Shown here piece by piece: positions 22,237 through 33,536 of a stretch of DNA of 64,000 nt. Origin of the DNA: Narthecium ossifragum (Eukaryota; Streptophyta; Magnoliopsida; Dioscoreales; Nartheciaceae). Below the pieces are notes generated by a model. It was not told the DNA's origin, ran no database searches, and saw only the letters and a program-made list of their open reading frames with translations. Made by a program: the position numbers and the translations under genes. Positions within the stretch are counted from its first letter, which is position 1; each line of letters opens with the position of its first letter. The stretch lies in contig OY986967.1 of the NCBI GenBank assembly GCA_963920575.1, forward strand, positions 24,631,648 through 24,695,647, given 5' to 3'.

Positions 22237-23589
22237 ATGGCATTGCAGAATATTGGTGCTTCAAACAGTGATGACGCCTTCTACAGGTACAAGATGCCTA
22301 GGATGATAACAAAAATAGAAGGACGTGGGAATGGCATCAAGACCAACATTGTCAACATGGTAGATATTGCTAAAGCCTTGGCCAGGCCTGCGTCCTACAC
22401 TACAAAATATTTTGGCTGTGAGCTTGGAGCCCAGTCCAAGTTTGATGAGAAGACTGGTGTTGCACTTGTCAATGGAGCTCACGACACTGCCAAGCTGGCG
22501 GGGCTGCTCGAAAATTTTATCAAAAAGTATGTACAATGTTATGGATGTGGTAACCCAGAGACGGAAATTATCATCACAAAGACACAAATGATTACCCTCA
22601 AGTGCGCCGCCTGTGGGTTTTCATCGGATGTCGATATGAGGGACAAGCTTACCACCTTCATAGTGAAGAATCCACCGGAGCAGAAGAAGGGCTCCAAAGA
22701 TAAGAAAGCAATGAGGCGAGCTGAAAAGGAGAGACTCAAGGAAGGGGAAGCTGCTGATGAGGAACTGAAGAAGCTGAAGAAAGAGACCAAGAAGAAGAGC
22801 ACTTCGTCAGCGAAGGAAACAGCACCTGCAAAAGCTTCTGTCGCCAAGAAGAAGGCAACGGGCTCTGACGAAGAGAGAACTTCTCCAACTGGAAGCCAGG
22901 CTGGTGATAATGAAGTTGTTGAAGAGGAAGAAGAAGATGACGTTGAGTGGCAGACTGACACTTCTCTTGAAGCGGCTCGTCAGCGTATTCAAGAACAGCT
23001 GAATGCTGTTACATCTGAAATGGTCATGCTTTCCACTACTGCTGAGCCTGAACAGGAAAATAAGAAGCCAAAGCAAACAAAGAAGGATGAACCTGAAAAG
23101 AATGGATCCATAGTGGTTCTGGAAGAACCTAGCATTGCAGACAGGCTGGTTCAGGAGATCAAGGCTAATCTAAAGAAGGGATCCACACCTAATGATCTTG
23201 GGTCCTTCCTTGGTTCGCTGACTGCTACCCACCAGGAGATCATGACTGCACTATTTGAAGCACTTTTTGAAGGCGTGGGCAAAGGGTTTGCCAAGGAAGT
23301 TGGCAAGAAAAAGAAGTACTTGGCAGCTGCTGTGCAAGATAAGGATTCGCAGATGCTTCTGCTTCAGGGAATCGAGACATTCTGTGGGAAATGCAGCGGT
23401 GATGCACTGAAGGAGGTGGCCCTGGTGGCAAAAACTCTCTACGATGAGGATGTTCTGGAGGAAGAATGCATTTTCCAGTGGTATAAAGAAGGCCTGGCTG
23501 GCAGTAACAAGAGCGCCCAGATCTGGAAGAACATGAAGCCTTTTGTGGAGTGGCTTCAGAGTGCCGAGTCAGAGACTGAAGAGGAGTGA
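22237..23589 (+). CDS. EIF5: translation initiation factor eIF5
   Basis: eIF5 is the GTPase-activating protein for eIF2 in the 43S/48S complex and triggers GTP hydrolysis at the start codon. The intact, intronless CDS starts at ATG 22237 (MALQNIGASN; an in-frame GTG lies 6 bases earlier). The N-terminal domain (about residues 1-150) has the arginine in FYRYKMPRM, used for GAP activity in the family, and a C2-C2 zinc finger (CYGCGN...CAACGF). A Lys/Glu-rich linker follows. The C-terminal W2/MIF4G-like HEAT domain has aromatic-acidic boxes (EEECIFQWY and KNMKPFVEWLQSAESETEEE). Length (450 residues) is normal. The 3' UTR has AATAAA near 23828. Confidence 0.97.
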   Translation: MALQNIGASNSDDAFYRYKMPRMITKIEGRGNGIKTNIVNMVDIAKALARPASYTTKYFGCELGAQSKFDEKTGVALVNGAHDTAKLAGLLENFIKKYVQCYGCGNPETEIIITKTQMITLKCAACGFSSDVDMRDKLTTFIVKNPPEQKKGSKDKKAMRRAEKERLKEGEAADEELKKLKKETKKKSTSSAKETAPAKASVAKKKATGSDEERTSPTGSQAGDNEVVEEEEEDDVEWQTDTSLEAARQRIQEQLNAVTSEMVMLSTTAEPEQENKKPKQTKKDEPEKNGSIVVLEEPSIADRLVQEIKANLKKGSTPNDLGSFLGSLTATHQEIMTALFEALFEGVGKGFAKEVGKKKKYLAAAVQDKDSQMLLLQGIETFCGKCSGDALKEVALVAKTLYDEDVLEEECIFQWYKEGLAGSNKSAQIWKNMKPFVEWLQSAESETEEE

Positions 23590-24547
23590 TCCTTCGATCA
23601 TCCTCTGACCTTATTAGTAATGCTATTCGATTTACCTGGATTTCGTGTCTACTGCTTGCCACTTTCCTGTGTTTGGTCTATTAATTTTACTGCACGGATG
23701 TTGGAGTCTTATTATTGTGTTTCTTCCGGTGGGTCGTGGTGGGTTCCTTTTGTTTCAGTCCGTACTGTCTGGTGTGACTATCATGCATGCTTCATTGCTA
23801 GTGTTGGCCGTGTTTCTTTTATGTTAAATAAAGAGGGGGTTTAATTCTAAAAACATTGCTCTCGTCTCAACTCAGTCTCGTGCTATCTTATTTAGGGGGC
23901 GTTAGTTTCGTTGGAATGTTTTTGAAATGAAACGTGATTCCAGTGGAATGAAATGGAATGGAATGTCATTTTTGCTGCTTGTTTGGTGGCGGTGAAATAG
24001 AATGGAATGTCATTTTTGTTGTTTGTTTGGTGTTGGAATGGAAACAGAATCCAGTGATTTTTTCAGTTTTTGTGTTTGTTTCGCGATGGAATGGGGGATA
24101 TGGTCACCCCTGAATGCTAGTGGTGAGAATACCATCATGTATTTCGATTTTAATATTAATTAAATTTTTTATGACATTAATAATATAATATGATTGTGAT
24201 ATTTGGATATTTATGTTGATGAAAATATAATCACTTCGGAATTTTTTTGTTTTTTAATTTTTTCATTCGATGATGATAATCAATTTTATTGACGGAACAT
24301 TTAAGTTCTGAATATGTAAGATGATGTTAACCAAAATTAACGGATCGGATCTGACCCATCTTCATTTACGTGAGATCGGACCCGTTGCACACCCCTATTA
24401 TAAATTAACGAACATACGAGGAAACTTAGAAAAAAAACAACTTACAACTATCAATTATATATCTGAATATTTTATTTTATTCTGGTAAAATTCATCCGCC
24501 ACATATTGTGGAAGAAGCAACTCATCAACTCGGATGTGACAAGCTAA

Positions 24548-26485
24548 TTAATACTGTGAGATAAAGGGATTGTAGTGATGGGAATTCGGAGAGATGGGCT
24601 TCATCACCTCCACATAAGCATTGCTTCCACCCCTCATGTCGACGATCTCTCTATGCCGGTAGTTGTCTTCATGCCTCCTCGTCGCAACGAAGATGATGCC
24701 CGGAACGCCGGGGGATGCAACGGGAGTGAAAAGCATGGAATCCAGCACGAGTTACGCGCTCCACCGAACTCGCTACAGGCACAGAGCCATCGAACCGGAT
24801 AACCACGCGATACACACTCCACCAGCCATCGGAGCTCCGGCGATGGAAGTACAAGGTACCATCGTCACCCCAACACGGCCATCCTCCATGGCCCACTACC
24901 AAAGACCTTGACGATCCGTCCTTAGTTTTGAACAAAACGATGCCAGTATGGAGCTCCTCGATCTCGCCAGACCATCCACGAGACCCCGCGGAGGCGACGG
25001 CGGTCCACAACCCGGACGGAGACACCGCTGGGCTAAAGTCCGCGATGCCGTAGGGGGTGAGGCGGCGGGTATCGCCAGTACCAAGGTGGGTGTAGTACAC
25101 GGCGGCCCAGCTCTGCCGCCAGGGGCGGACCCAGGATTTGAAGTCCGCCCGGGCTGTCTTACTTGATTTCACAAAATTTAATAGCAATAAAAGCTATTGT
25201 TTTGACAAAACACAAATTTCATTAAGGTTTCAAATGGTCTAACATTGATAAAGAAATATCATCATTTTGGTATAATAAATTGTGAACAAATGCAATAGCA
25301 AATGCAGGTATGACAAATAGTCTAAAAATGAGCAAAATAGTATAAAGCAACTAATAAAGCAAGCTAGCGTTGCATTCTGAAAGACATAACTTTTATTTCA
25401 TCACTCTATATTCTTTAAGACATAACTCATGAGGACTTGATAGATTATTATGTAGATTGCTAGGAATATTTGCATGAGTTTGTGGAAGAGAAATTCAAAG
25501 CATGTCTAGCTTTATAAACTAGGAAGTAAGGTTTTGGTTTAAATTGAACCAATTTACATAATAAAGCTCATGAGACTTCATAGATTAGCAATCTACATAT
25601 TATATATGTGAGGATGGGCCCCTAAGTCTCTGGTCTCCAACTCCTAAGCAAATTGATTAATTTTTAACTCTTGTCTCTTAAGCATGCTTCATCCTCAACT
25701 ACCAGATTCCCATAAACTAATTAATTATTTACTTCTAAGCATGCTTTAGGTGAATTATATATATAAATCCATCATAACATCATCTTTTCTTTTTCCTAAT
25801 CCCTAATCTATACAATAACACAACCCCCAAAAAACTAGGTTTTTTTCATATGGAATCAATTCCATCATTAAAACACACAAGAATCAAGCCACCATTTTTC
25901 AAGAATAATTAAAAATCACTAAAGAATCTAATAGAGAAATAGAAAGAAATTATCACTTTTTCGATGAAGAAGAGCTTGAATCTCCCGCTATCCCTTACAT
26001 GGAATTGATGAAAGAGATGAAATTGTGAATATTTGATCTCCAAAATTTTCAAGGAAGAAACAATTTGGGATTTAGATAGAGAAAAGGAGAATAATTTGAG
26101 ATTTAGACGGAGAAAAGGAGAAAATGGAAAGAAGAAAAAATGATTTCTCTCTCTCCCTGCGTTTCCTGCGAGTAGGTAATTAGGGTTTTGGTGGGCTTGC
26201 TCAAAGCTCAAGTAAGTAACTCTTAAGTGGGCTAATGGGCTTGGTCTTTGGCTAGATATTTGTTATTTTTTTCTAACTGGGCTGAACCAAATTCCTAGGG
26301 CTAAATCAAATATTGTTACTTAAGGGGCTTTCTTGTGGGCTGCCCGAGCTACAGCCCGGTGCAGCCTACACCTAGGTCCGCCCCTGTCTGCCGCGGGAAC
26401 TGCGACGGCTCCTCGGTGGAAACGTACACAAGCATTTCATCGGAGATCGACGGTCTATCCTCCCACTCCTCCCAGCTCTCACTCT
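24548..26485 (-). pseudogene. TolB-like beta-propeller protein fragment, split by a hAT insertion
   Basis: Minus-strand blocks MLVYVSTEEPSQFPRQ (26395-26445), then SWAAVYYTHLGTGDTRRLTP, IADFSPAVSPSGLWTAVAS and GGWPCWGDDGTLYFHRR (24700-25111), match plant WD40-like/TolB-type propeller proteins of unknown role. The two parts join exactly across the 8-bp target duplication of the hAT element. Near 24700 the frame shifts; GIIFVATRRHEDNYRHREI and SPNSHHYNPFISQY continue in another frame (24548-24748). Both ends of the gene are missing. The GC-rich coding segment contrasts with AT-rich surroundings, which supports capture of a gene fragment. Confidence 0.75.
25120..26386. mobile_element. hAT-type non-autonomous transposon with perfect 8-bp target duplication
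   Basis: Left end CAGGGGCGGACCCAGG, right end CCTAGGTCCGCCCCTG: inverted ends with one mismatch in 16. TCTGCCGC flanks it at 25112-25119 and 26387-26394. Length is 1267 bp. No transposase ORF is found. Eight-bp duplications and CAGGGGCGG-type ends fit hAT. Confidence 0.92.
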
Positions 26486-27010
26486 CTCACCGATCCAAAT
26501 CTACTCAAACCCTCTTAACCTCACCTTAGATCCATAGCCCGGCTGCCATGCTCCGCCGATCTCCGTCGCCGTCCGCCGCCTGCGGAGCTTAGTGCTGCCG
26601 TCCCCCCCTTTCGGGATAGGGCTCCTCCCACTCCTCCCAGCCCTCCCGCGACGAAGACGACGACGATGATGACGCGGGCAAGGAAGAGGACGAGCATGAT
26701 CGGGAGCGAGAGGGTGGGGTTCTGGTTCTACGCGTGGGATAATAGAGCGTCGGAAAGTTACTCAACGCTGGAAAAAAATTGGATGGAAAGTTTGGCTGGA
26801 AAATGTTTCTGGCCAATATTTGGCCAGAAACATTTGACTGGAATGAGAGGGTTTGGAATGGGACTGGAATGGAATGGAGACCATTCCAGTGAAACAAACA
26901 GCATGATCACTGGAATGCCATTCCATTTCAGGCATTCCAACCTCCATTCCAGGGAAACAAACAACCCCTTACCCCAATCAAAGCCCTTTACTCTGTCTTA
27001 CCCTGCACTT

Positions 27011-27284
27011 TTTTTTTTTTTGACAAGATGAGCCCGTAGGCTGGTGTAAAGTTACAACATAGCAAGCCCAAAACTTAGGCTTTAAGAACACCTCCTAACA
27101 CACCCTACCTTGAACCTCCGTCAACTGTGAGGCCAAGTTACAATCCCAAAACTGGACATTCCAACGCCCTCTCGTTTCTGTCGTGAGACGATCCGTAATC
27201 TCATTCTCTTCCCTGGGGATGTGGCGACACATAGGCCTCCAGTAACTATGCAGCTGACCAGCAAAACCGCTACAGTCGGTCTTT
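27011..27284 (-). mobile_element. 5'-truncated LINE insertion (RNase H tail end)
   Basis: Read on the minus strand it ends in a poly(A) run (27009-27021 on plus as T). It encodes the end of an RNase H-like domain (HSYWRPMCRHIPREENEITD). CCCTGCACTT flanks it at 27001-27010 and 27285-27294, a 10-bp target duplication that partly merges with the tail. Severe 5' truncation, poly(A) and variable target duplication fit LINE retrotransposition. Confidence 0.8.
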
Positions 27285-27430
27285 CCCTGCACTTGGTGGT
27301 GCAATTAGCTTGTTTCTCTTTACTGAGGATCATAGTATTGCGATCCTTTTGATGATGCGGTGAGCACAACCTTTCAGGTGGTCTTGACTTTGAATTTATG
27401 CAGTCGCCCACCTAACGAGGTATTTGATGG

Positions 27431-27560
27431 TTGCAATTAGGGATGAGCATTCGGTTAAAACCAAATCAAAAATAAAAAAATCAATTTTTTTTTTGTTCCA
27501 AAAAATAAAAACTGAACCAACCCGAATTTATTCGGTGCAATGTTCTTAAAAGTGAACCAA
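27431..27560. repeat. ATTCGGTT-type dispersed repeat
   Basis: Holds GGGATGAGCATTCGGTT, AACTGAACCAACCCGAAT and GAACCAAACCGAAT. A similar mix of CCGAA and TTCGG words occurs at 58590-58705. Probably a short degenerate transposon family; no protein. Confidence 0.4.
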
Positions 27561-27720
27561 ACCGAATTTTGGGTGGATAGATCTCATTCATGAAAATATA
27601 TCGGTTTCAATCTAGCCATATAAATACGTCGCACACTATACTTTCAATTCTCAATCTCACAAACCCTGAAATCCATCAAACCCACCTAGATCACACCAAA
27701 AATGATGCCTTTCTGCTTCA

Positions 27721-28150
27721 GATCCACACCCTTTATCCCTTCAGATCCATCGAAACCCACATATTCATCACCAAATCCTCCAAAGAAACGAAAAAGATAA
27801 AAAAAAAAATCAAAAAACGATCAAGTTGGCATCAACCGTGCTTCTCTGCAAATGACAAAGAGGGTGAAAAAGAAGAGAAGAGGAGAAGAGAGGCGAAGAG
27901 AAACCTTGCCGCCTTTTCGCCTTTCCGCTTCAAATCCACACCCTTTCCCCCCTCGGATCCACCGAAACCCACAAATTCATCACCAAATCCTCTAAAAAAA
28001 ATGAAAAAGATCAAAAAATAAAAAAACGATTGAGGTCAGCATCAACTATGCTTCTCCGTAAATAATAAAAACAGCGAAGGAGAGAAAAGGAGAATAGTAG
28101 AAGACTCTCACGCCGAAAGAGAGGCGAAGAGCAACCTTGGCGGCGTCTTT
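27721..28150 (+). repeat. tandem duplication of about 210 bp
   Basis: ATCCACACCCTTT starts at about 27722 and 27932. Both copies continue with GATCCA.CGAAACCCACA and AATTCATCACCAAATCCTC-type text, then an A-rich segment and GAGAGGCGAAGAG. The first copy keeps an open frame of 143 codons with no recognisable domain. Confidence 0.7.
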
Positions 28151-28161
28151 ATCTCTTTAGA

Positions 28162-28470
28162 GCATTCTTAGCAGCTTCCCTATTTCTATCTCTACTTTAA
28201 AGTGATTTTATGTCATTCACTAATATAGGGAATCACTTTTTGGCTTGTTCAATCAACAGATTCCCTATATTGATTCCCTATATTATTTAAAAACTTTAAA
28301 ATTTAAATTTTCAATCATTTTTTTAATGACTTTTAATATATATAATAATTTTGTATATATTATATTATATTATATCTATATTATATTATTTATATATTAT
28401 ACTATATCATTTATATATTATATTATAATATATATTATATTAGATATATATATATATTTAAACCGGTGAT
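28162..28470. mobile_element. MITE-like fragment with TA-rich run
   Basis: The end AGAGCATTCTTAGCAGCTTC resembles, inverted, the end of the repeat at 58250-58427 (AGAGCATTATCAACAGGTTC). Both contain CAACAGATTCCCTAT inside. From 28330 to 28460 the sequence is almost pure TA with TATAT and TATTATA words. Confidence 0.5.
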
Positions 28471-28477
28471 TTTTACA

Positions 28478-28580
28478 TGTTGGGAGTTTTCCACGTAAAA
28501 AGTGTCTTTGTTAGCTTTTTACTGCTTTTTGGATATTTTCTGCCGCATTTGCTATATATTCATCAGAACAAGGTGTATTT
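28478..28580. mobile_element. possible copia-LTR fragment
   Basis: TTGGGAGTTTTCCACGTAAA followed by AAGTGTCTTTG resembles the downstream part of Tork/SIRE-type copia LTRs. Short and without borders, so tentative. Confidence 0.35.
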
Positions 28581-29091
28581 TCATAATTAACTAATAAATT
28601 TATTTAAATCAATAGTATCTAACTATAGGTCACCATCCATGAATAAATTTCTGGCTCCGCCCCTGCGCCTAATCATCTATGTCCCAACTGCTGTGATCTT
28701 GTCCACCAGCTTATCATGCATTGGTCCTGAGATGCTCAAATTCAAGTTAATCAAATATCGTTGACTCAATTTTTCATATGATTTTGGTGATATTCATACA
28801 CTCCTAACTAGGGTATAAAAATGATCAAGCTTTTTATAAGATTAAGTCATTGTAGCTAGTAGATAGCAAATCAATCGAATAAGATTAATCTCATCTAAAG
28901 TATCATTCAAATATGAGTTCTAATGCATGCAACAAATAAGCAGAGGCTACATTCAACGCTCCTGATTTTCTGATATCCAATCTGTGTTATGTTGATCTCT
29001 TATTGCTCTGTCCGTGTAACTCTTGCCTCTTTTTGTATGCGTGCAATAAACTCTAGTGAGCACGGACACCCCCTTCGAATTGCATCTTTTG

Positions 29092-29225
29092 CTGAGTATT
29101 TTGACTTTTACTTAAATCTAAAGTCATTATTTTCTTATAGATGCACGTCAGTGATACGCAATTATAGTCCCGAAATCCGACGCACGGTGCATGTGCCCTT
29201 CGCTTGCGTTGTATTTTCTCGGTGT
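29092..29225 (+). repeat. copy of the promoter segment found upstream of the cystatin-like gene
   Basis: GAGTATTTTGACTTTTA, CGTCAGT, TTATAGTCCCGAAATCCGA and GCATGTGCCC.TCGC recur in the same order at 39744-39860, directly upstream of the cystatin-like gene. The gene itself is absent here; a Helitron 3' end follows at 29240. Confidence 0.6.
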
Positions 29226-29239
29226 CTTATATATCTAGA

Positions 29240-29275
29240 CTAGTACTCACCCGTGCCCATAACACGGTTTTACAT
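29240..29275 (-). mobile_element. Helitron 3' terminus
   Basis: Read on the minus strand: CCGTG TTATGGG CACGG, then GTGAGTACTAG, then host T. This is the standard Helitron 3' structure (hairpin about 10 bases before CTAG). Confidence 0.75.
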
Positions 29276-29583
29276 TTCTCTTATTAATAAATCATAATAA
29301 TGTATAATAAATATGATAATATAAGCCCTTATAAAGTATTCCTTCCTCGGCATCACGATGGGATAATGGTTAAAAAAATAGCGTCCAACGTTAAAACGAT
29401 GTTTACGTTACGTACAATGCTTCAGATCAAACTAATTATGAGAGTTCTTCTATGGTATTGTAAGTTTCTTACGTGGCCGTCCCAATCCTGTAATTGAAAC
29501 AAAGCATCAAAGTCAGAGAGTAATTTAATTTAAGAATCAAAATTACATAATAAAATTCGATTAGAAACTTACGTCAATATTTT

Positions 29584-31142
29584 TCAAGAAATATGCAAGA
29601 CCTCTGGATAAACTATATTTATCGTTGTGTTTGGTTCAGCGTCATTAGTGAGAATGCTAATACGGTTTGCTGAGGTACATCTGGAGAACGCAACGTACAG
29701 CTGACCATGACTGAACACTGGAGTGCGTAAATCGACCCCTACAAACTTCAGTGACTGGCCTTGAGATTTATTAATTGTTATGGCATAAGCCAATCGCACA
29801 GGGAACTGACCCCGAGACATTTTAAAAGGCATCTCTTTGCCAGACGGAATCAACGATATTCTTCGTATAAAAACCACATCTCTAGCTTTGTCCCCAGTCA
29901 TTATCCGTGCTTGTATAACTCGTTGGCAGCATTTAGCAATCAATAACCGTGTACCGTTGCAGAGTCCATCCTTTGGTGCAAGGTTCCTCAACAGCATAAT
30001 CGGTGCACCTACTTTAAGTTCCAATCGAAATGGTGGCAATCCTGGCGGGTTCAGCGTGTTGAGATACTCAGTCGGATACCCGCTCATGTCGGCATTGTGA
30101 CCCTCTTCGGTGACTGCTTTACCAGCAGCCAGATATGTGATTATCTCTCCAGGGAACTTTCCCAAAGCCATCGCATTGATAGCAGAGACATCATCATTTC
30201 GTGCTGAGAGGATTGTCCACTCCATCAAAAAAGTAGATGTCACATTGGTTAACACATCCAACTGTGGATAAACTGCAGACAACAGTCCCTCTATACTTTG
30301 GCACCGATTCACAGAATGTGGTAAGGTCACCGTCTCACGTGGATCGATCCCAATCTGTGTTGCAAAAGACATGTAAGAAATTACTCTCACACTGTATGGA
30401 AAACTAACGTCTAGTTGGTTGTAATAAACATACCAAATTAAAGAATTCCATGAAAGGAGATGCCTCATTGTGTGAACTCCGTAGACGCATGTTCGTCGTC
30501 AGCTTAAGAAGTTTTAATTTTTTCCACAGAAAAGAGGTCTGCAATGACGCATGTACAATTTCTTCACGGCTTCCCCTAGGAACAACTAGCAGAATCTGGC
30601 GGAAGTCACCGCCCAGTACAATCGTCTTACCACCAAACGAGCTTTCGTTGTCACATATGTCACGGAGCGTCCGCTCAACAGCCTCAACACAATATTTGTG
30701 CTGCATTGGCACCTCATCCCATATTATGAGTTTTGTTTCCCTAAGAAGATCCGCATGAATGGATTGTTTACTGAATTTACAGTATGAATCGTTTACTATG
30801 TCAAGGGGAATCTTGAAAGTTGAATGAGCAGTGCGTCCGCCTGTTAACAATAAAGCAACGATACCCGAAGAAGCAACGGTGACAACTATATTACCACGTC
30901 GCCGACACATTCATGCAATGGTGTTGTATAGAAATGTTTTTCCTGTGCCCGCACCTCCATTGAGAAAGAATGACTGGCCAGCATCTGAATTTACAGAATC
31001 GGTAACTGCAATGTATGCAGAACGCTGTTCCGGGTTCAGCATTTGAACATTATTTTCAAGGTCTGTATTTTGAGCATCTACAATTAGACGTTGATGCTCC
31101 ATCAGTAGCCTATTTGGGGAGATTGCAAACCAATTACCTTCA
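29584..31142 (-). pseudogene. Helitron RepHel, Pif1-type helicase part
   Basis: Encodes the helicase domain that unwinds DNA during Helitron transposition. Motifs in order: EHQRLIVDAQ lead-in, Walker [34 protein letters not shown], Walker [18 protein letters not shown], and near the end [15 protein letters not shown] and [10 protein letters not shown]. An intron with good sites lies at 30355-30433 (GTATGT...ACACAG). A TGA at about 30911 interrupts the frame right after the Walker A block, so the copy is dead. On the N-terminal side the frame (GNWFAISPNRLL) runs into the LTR at 31143. Confidence 0.88.
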
Positions 31143-33536
31143 TGTGAGAACCTGCCCCTCTATTCCTATAGCTGATGGTTGATCCCAAGGGCAATTTGGG
31201 AAATTGCGCCTTAGCGGTCGTTTTTCACACTGGGTGTGCACACACAAGCCTTGCTTGATGGTTGTGTTTGTTAGAAAGGTTAGGTGGACCCTAGCTTGGG
31301 TGTTCTGAGCTTGGGCCCGTTTTCCAGCCCAAGTTTGCACTTCTGGGCAGGGATGATCGATCCTTTGGTCATGGAGGATCGATCCTTCCTGTGCCTGGAA
31401 GTCCTTGTCGGTGGCTTTCGAAGGACGGTCACCGCGGTGGCCGTCGCTTCCCCTGTCAGGGGAGGGAAGACTTTCCGTCCCCTCCCCCGGCTTTTCCCCG
31501 GGTTCGCCGGCTTTTCCCCGGCTTTACCCGCCCTTTCCCCCCTTCCTTTCTTCCTCTCTTCTTCTTCTCCCTCGCGCGGCTCTGTTTCTTCCCCGGTTGA
31601 GACCGCTCCTTCTCCTCCTCCGTTCTTCCTCCTCCGGCCATCTTTCCGGGAGCTTGAAGGCTCGTTGGGTTCGTGGCAAGTCGAGGAAGGTCCTGGGGTA
31701 GGACTTGTGGATCGAAGCTGCGTTGAGGAGGTAGGGTTCTCATTCTAAACTCCGGTTGTTTTCCGAGGTTTTGAATCCGGTTTTGGTTTTCGTTTTAGAT
31801 CTCTTGTGGAGTTGGTGTTTTTCCGGTTTTGAAGCCTTGAGGAGCTTCGTGGTTCTTGGATCTACCAGCCCACCAAGTTTGGTGGGGTTTGGTTGTGTAT
31901 TCCGGCGGTTTTCCAGGCCGGAAGTACATCGGAACCCATCATGATCGATCTTCCTGGGTGAAGTGATCGATCCTCTGGTGTTAGTTTGCTGCGCCCAGCC
32001 ACATGATCGATCTTCTTATGGGAGGAGATCGATCACGGGGCCTGGGTCAGCCTGGTTACCCTTCGTCCCGAGAATGATCGATCTTCCTGGGAGAAGGATC
32101 GATCTTCCTTGGTGCGACTGGAAGGGTGCCCTCTGTCACCAAAAAGATCGATCTCCTTGGAAGGAGTGATCGATCTTCTTTGGCTCGACAGTGAGGGAAG
32201 CTCACTGTTGCTTGAATGATCGATCCTCCCTGGGTGAAGGATCGATCCTTCAGTAGCAGAGAGGGTTTTCAAGGGTTTTGCCCGCGGGGCTTCGCATGTA
32301 ATGGTCTTTACGGTTTTACCCTCGGGGTTTATCCTGTAGTGATTTATGCATGAATGTTTATCGCTTTGTGGTTGAACTGGGAGGGTGATGCCTCTCAGGT
32401 GTGTAGAATAAATGGGCTGACGGTATGCCCTTACCGCTTTGTGGTGAACCGAGGGAGTCATGACCCTCGGGAGTGTTTAGTATAAATGGGGCGAAGGTGT
32501 GCCCTTGCCTTGTCGCTTGTTTACAGCTTTATATCTATCTGCCCTGTTTTGCTTAACTGTGCATTAGACATGTTAGGCTAGTTTGGGTGGGTGTTCCCCC
32601 CTTGTACTCCGTACCCAGGTGCTAAGTGGAGGTGTCCTGCACGGTTCTGTTCCTCTGTTGGTGCAGAGGGTGATCCTGCATGGAACCTTTTCCCCTGTTG
32701 GGTGCTTAGGGTGATGAGCAAGGTTCATGTCGGGAGCCCTTGGGGCATCGATAGGGTTATGGAACCTTGGCAGTCCTTAGACTTAGTGCCTGGTCGGGAG
32801 TCAGGGATCGTGGCTCTGTGGCTTGGAGTGCTGGGAGGTGGTTGTCGTGACCTCGGTCGTTCCGCCAAGTGTGGAGGTCCCGCTTGGGGAAGGGTGTCCT
32901 ACCAGTAGCGTCATGTCCACCCTGTGTCAGGGACAGTCGGAGTTTGTCCATCCCTAGACAGTGGCAGTCGGAGACGTACTCGGGACAGGGACCCTTCGGG
33001 TTATCGATAGGATTTATGGGATCCTTGGCAAGCCTCAGCACTTGGCTTCAGGGTTGGTTGTTGGGTTTGCCTTTCTTGTGGGGGTTGTGGAGTGGGACCC
33101 TGCTAAGCTGTTGCTCATGCCTACCTGGACTGTGTTTGTTGCAGGTGCTGGTGCCCGGTTCTCCCAACCGTTGCCCCGTCGGTCGTCCAGTGGCAGCGCG
33201 CCGGCTCCTGACCATGTCTGAGGGTCAGGATGGCTTTGTCTGCGCCTTCGTGGAGACCCCGGTGGGCAGTGTGGCTTGCTTTCTTTTTGGGGACTGTTTA
33301 CCCCCCCTTGTTCTAGATCTGTTGTATCTAGGTTTCTCCTGTTGTAACTCTATTATGTGTTTGTAATAGATGTTGTTAGCTTTTGTTTCCTGCTTTCGCT
33401 CTTTCTCTGTGGTGTCCAGCTGTTTCCGCCAGCTGGGCCTTTGTCTCGGCTATTTCCGCCAGTCGAGGCTGGTAGTTGTAGGTGTCTTCCCCTCGCGGTC
33501 CCCGGCCCGGGTGCGCTCTGCGGGTCGGGGCGCGAC
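31143..33536 (+). mobile_element. gypsy solo LTR (Tekay/Del-like) inside the Helitron
   Basis: Starts TGTGAGAACC, ends GGGTCGGGGCGCGACA (TG...CA, 2394 bp). It shares words with the LTR at 7773-9576. It contains six paired GATCGATC motifs, a GC-rich stretch (31440-31640) and no pol. The flanking 5-mers (CTTCA left, ATGCA right) do not match. The Helitron protein parts on either side are not contiguous, so the event included loss of host sequence. Open frames inside (for example 31284-31748) look accidental. Confidence 0.7.
31355..32247 (+). promoter_or_regulatory. six paired GATCGATC motifs in the solo LTR
   Basis: Starts at 31355/31377, 31943/31965, 32005/32027, 32076/32097, 32146/32168 and 32218/32240. 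Five pairs are 22 bp apart and one is 21. Flanks differ from those in the first element, so this is not a simple copy. Confidence 0.85.

Larger units (their letters stand above)
23895..26968. mobile_element. putative PIF/Harbinger-type element carrying a captured gene fragment
   Basis: The left end starts GGGGGCGTTAGTTTCG and the right end, read inverted, starts GGGGTTGTTTGTTTCC. About 19 of the first 24 bases agree. Both are followed by subterminal TGGAATG repeats and flanked by TTA (23892-23894, 26969-26971), the target typical of PIF/Harbinger. No transposase is seen. Inside are a TolB-like gene fragment (minus) and a hAT element. It inserts about 65 bp after the eIF5 poly(A) signal. Alternative: two separate related MITEs that happen to flank the fragment. 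Confidence 0.5.

Noticed and set aside
27590..28021. 143-codon open frame
   Set aside because: Spans a tandem duplication and A-rich runs; no domain and Lys/Ser/Pro bias typical of chance frames.
31284..31748. Open frames in the GC-rich part of the solo LTR
   Set aside because: Pro/Ser/Phe-rich low-complexity translations, several frames open at once, inside an LTR.
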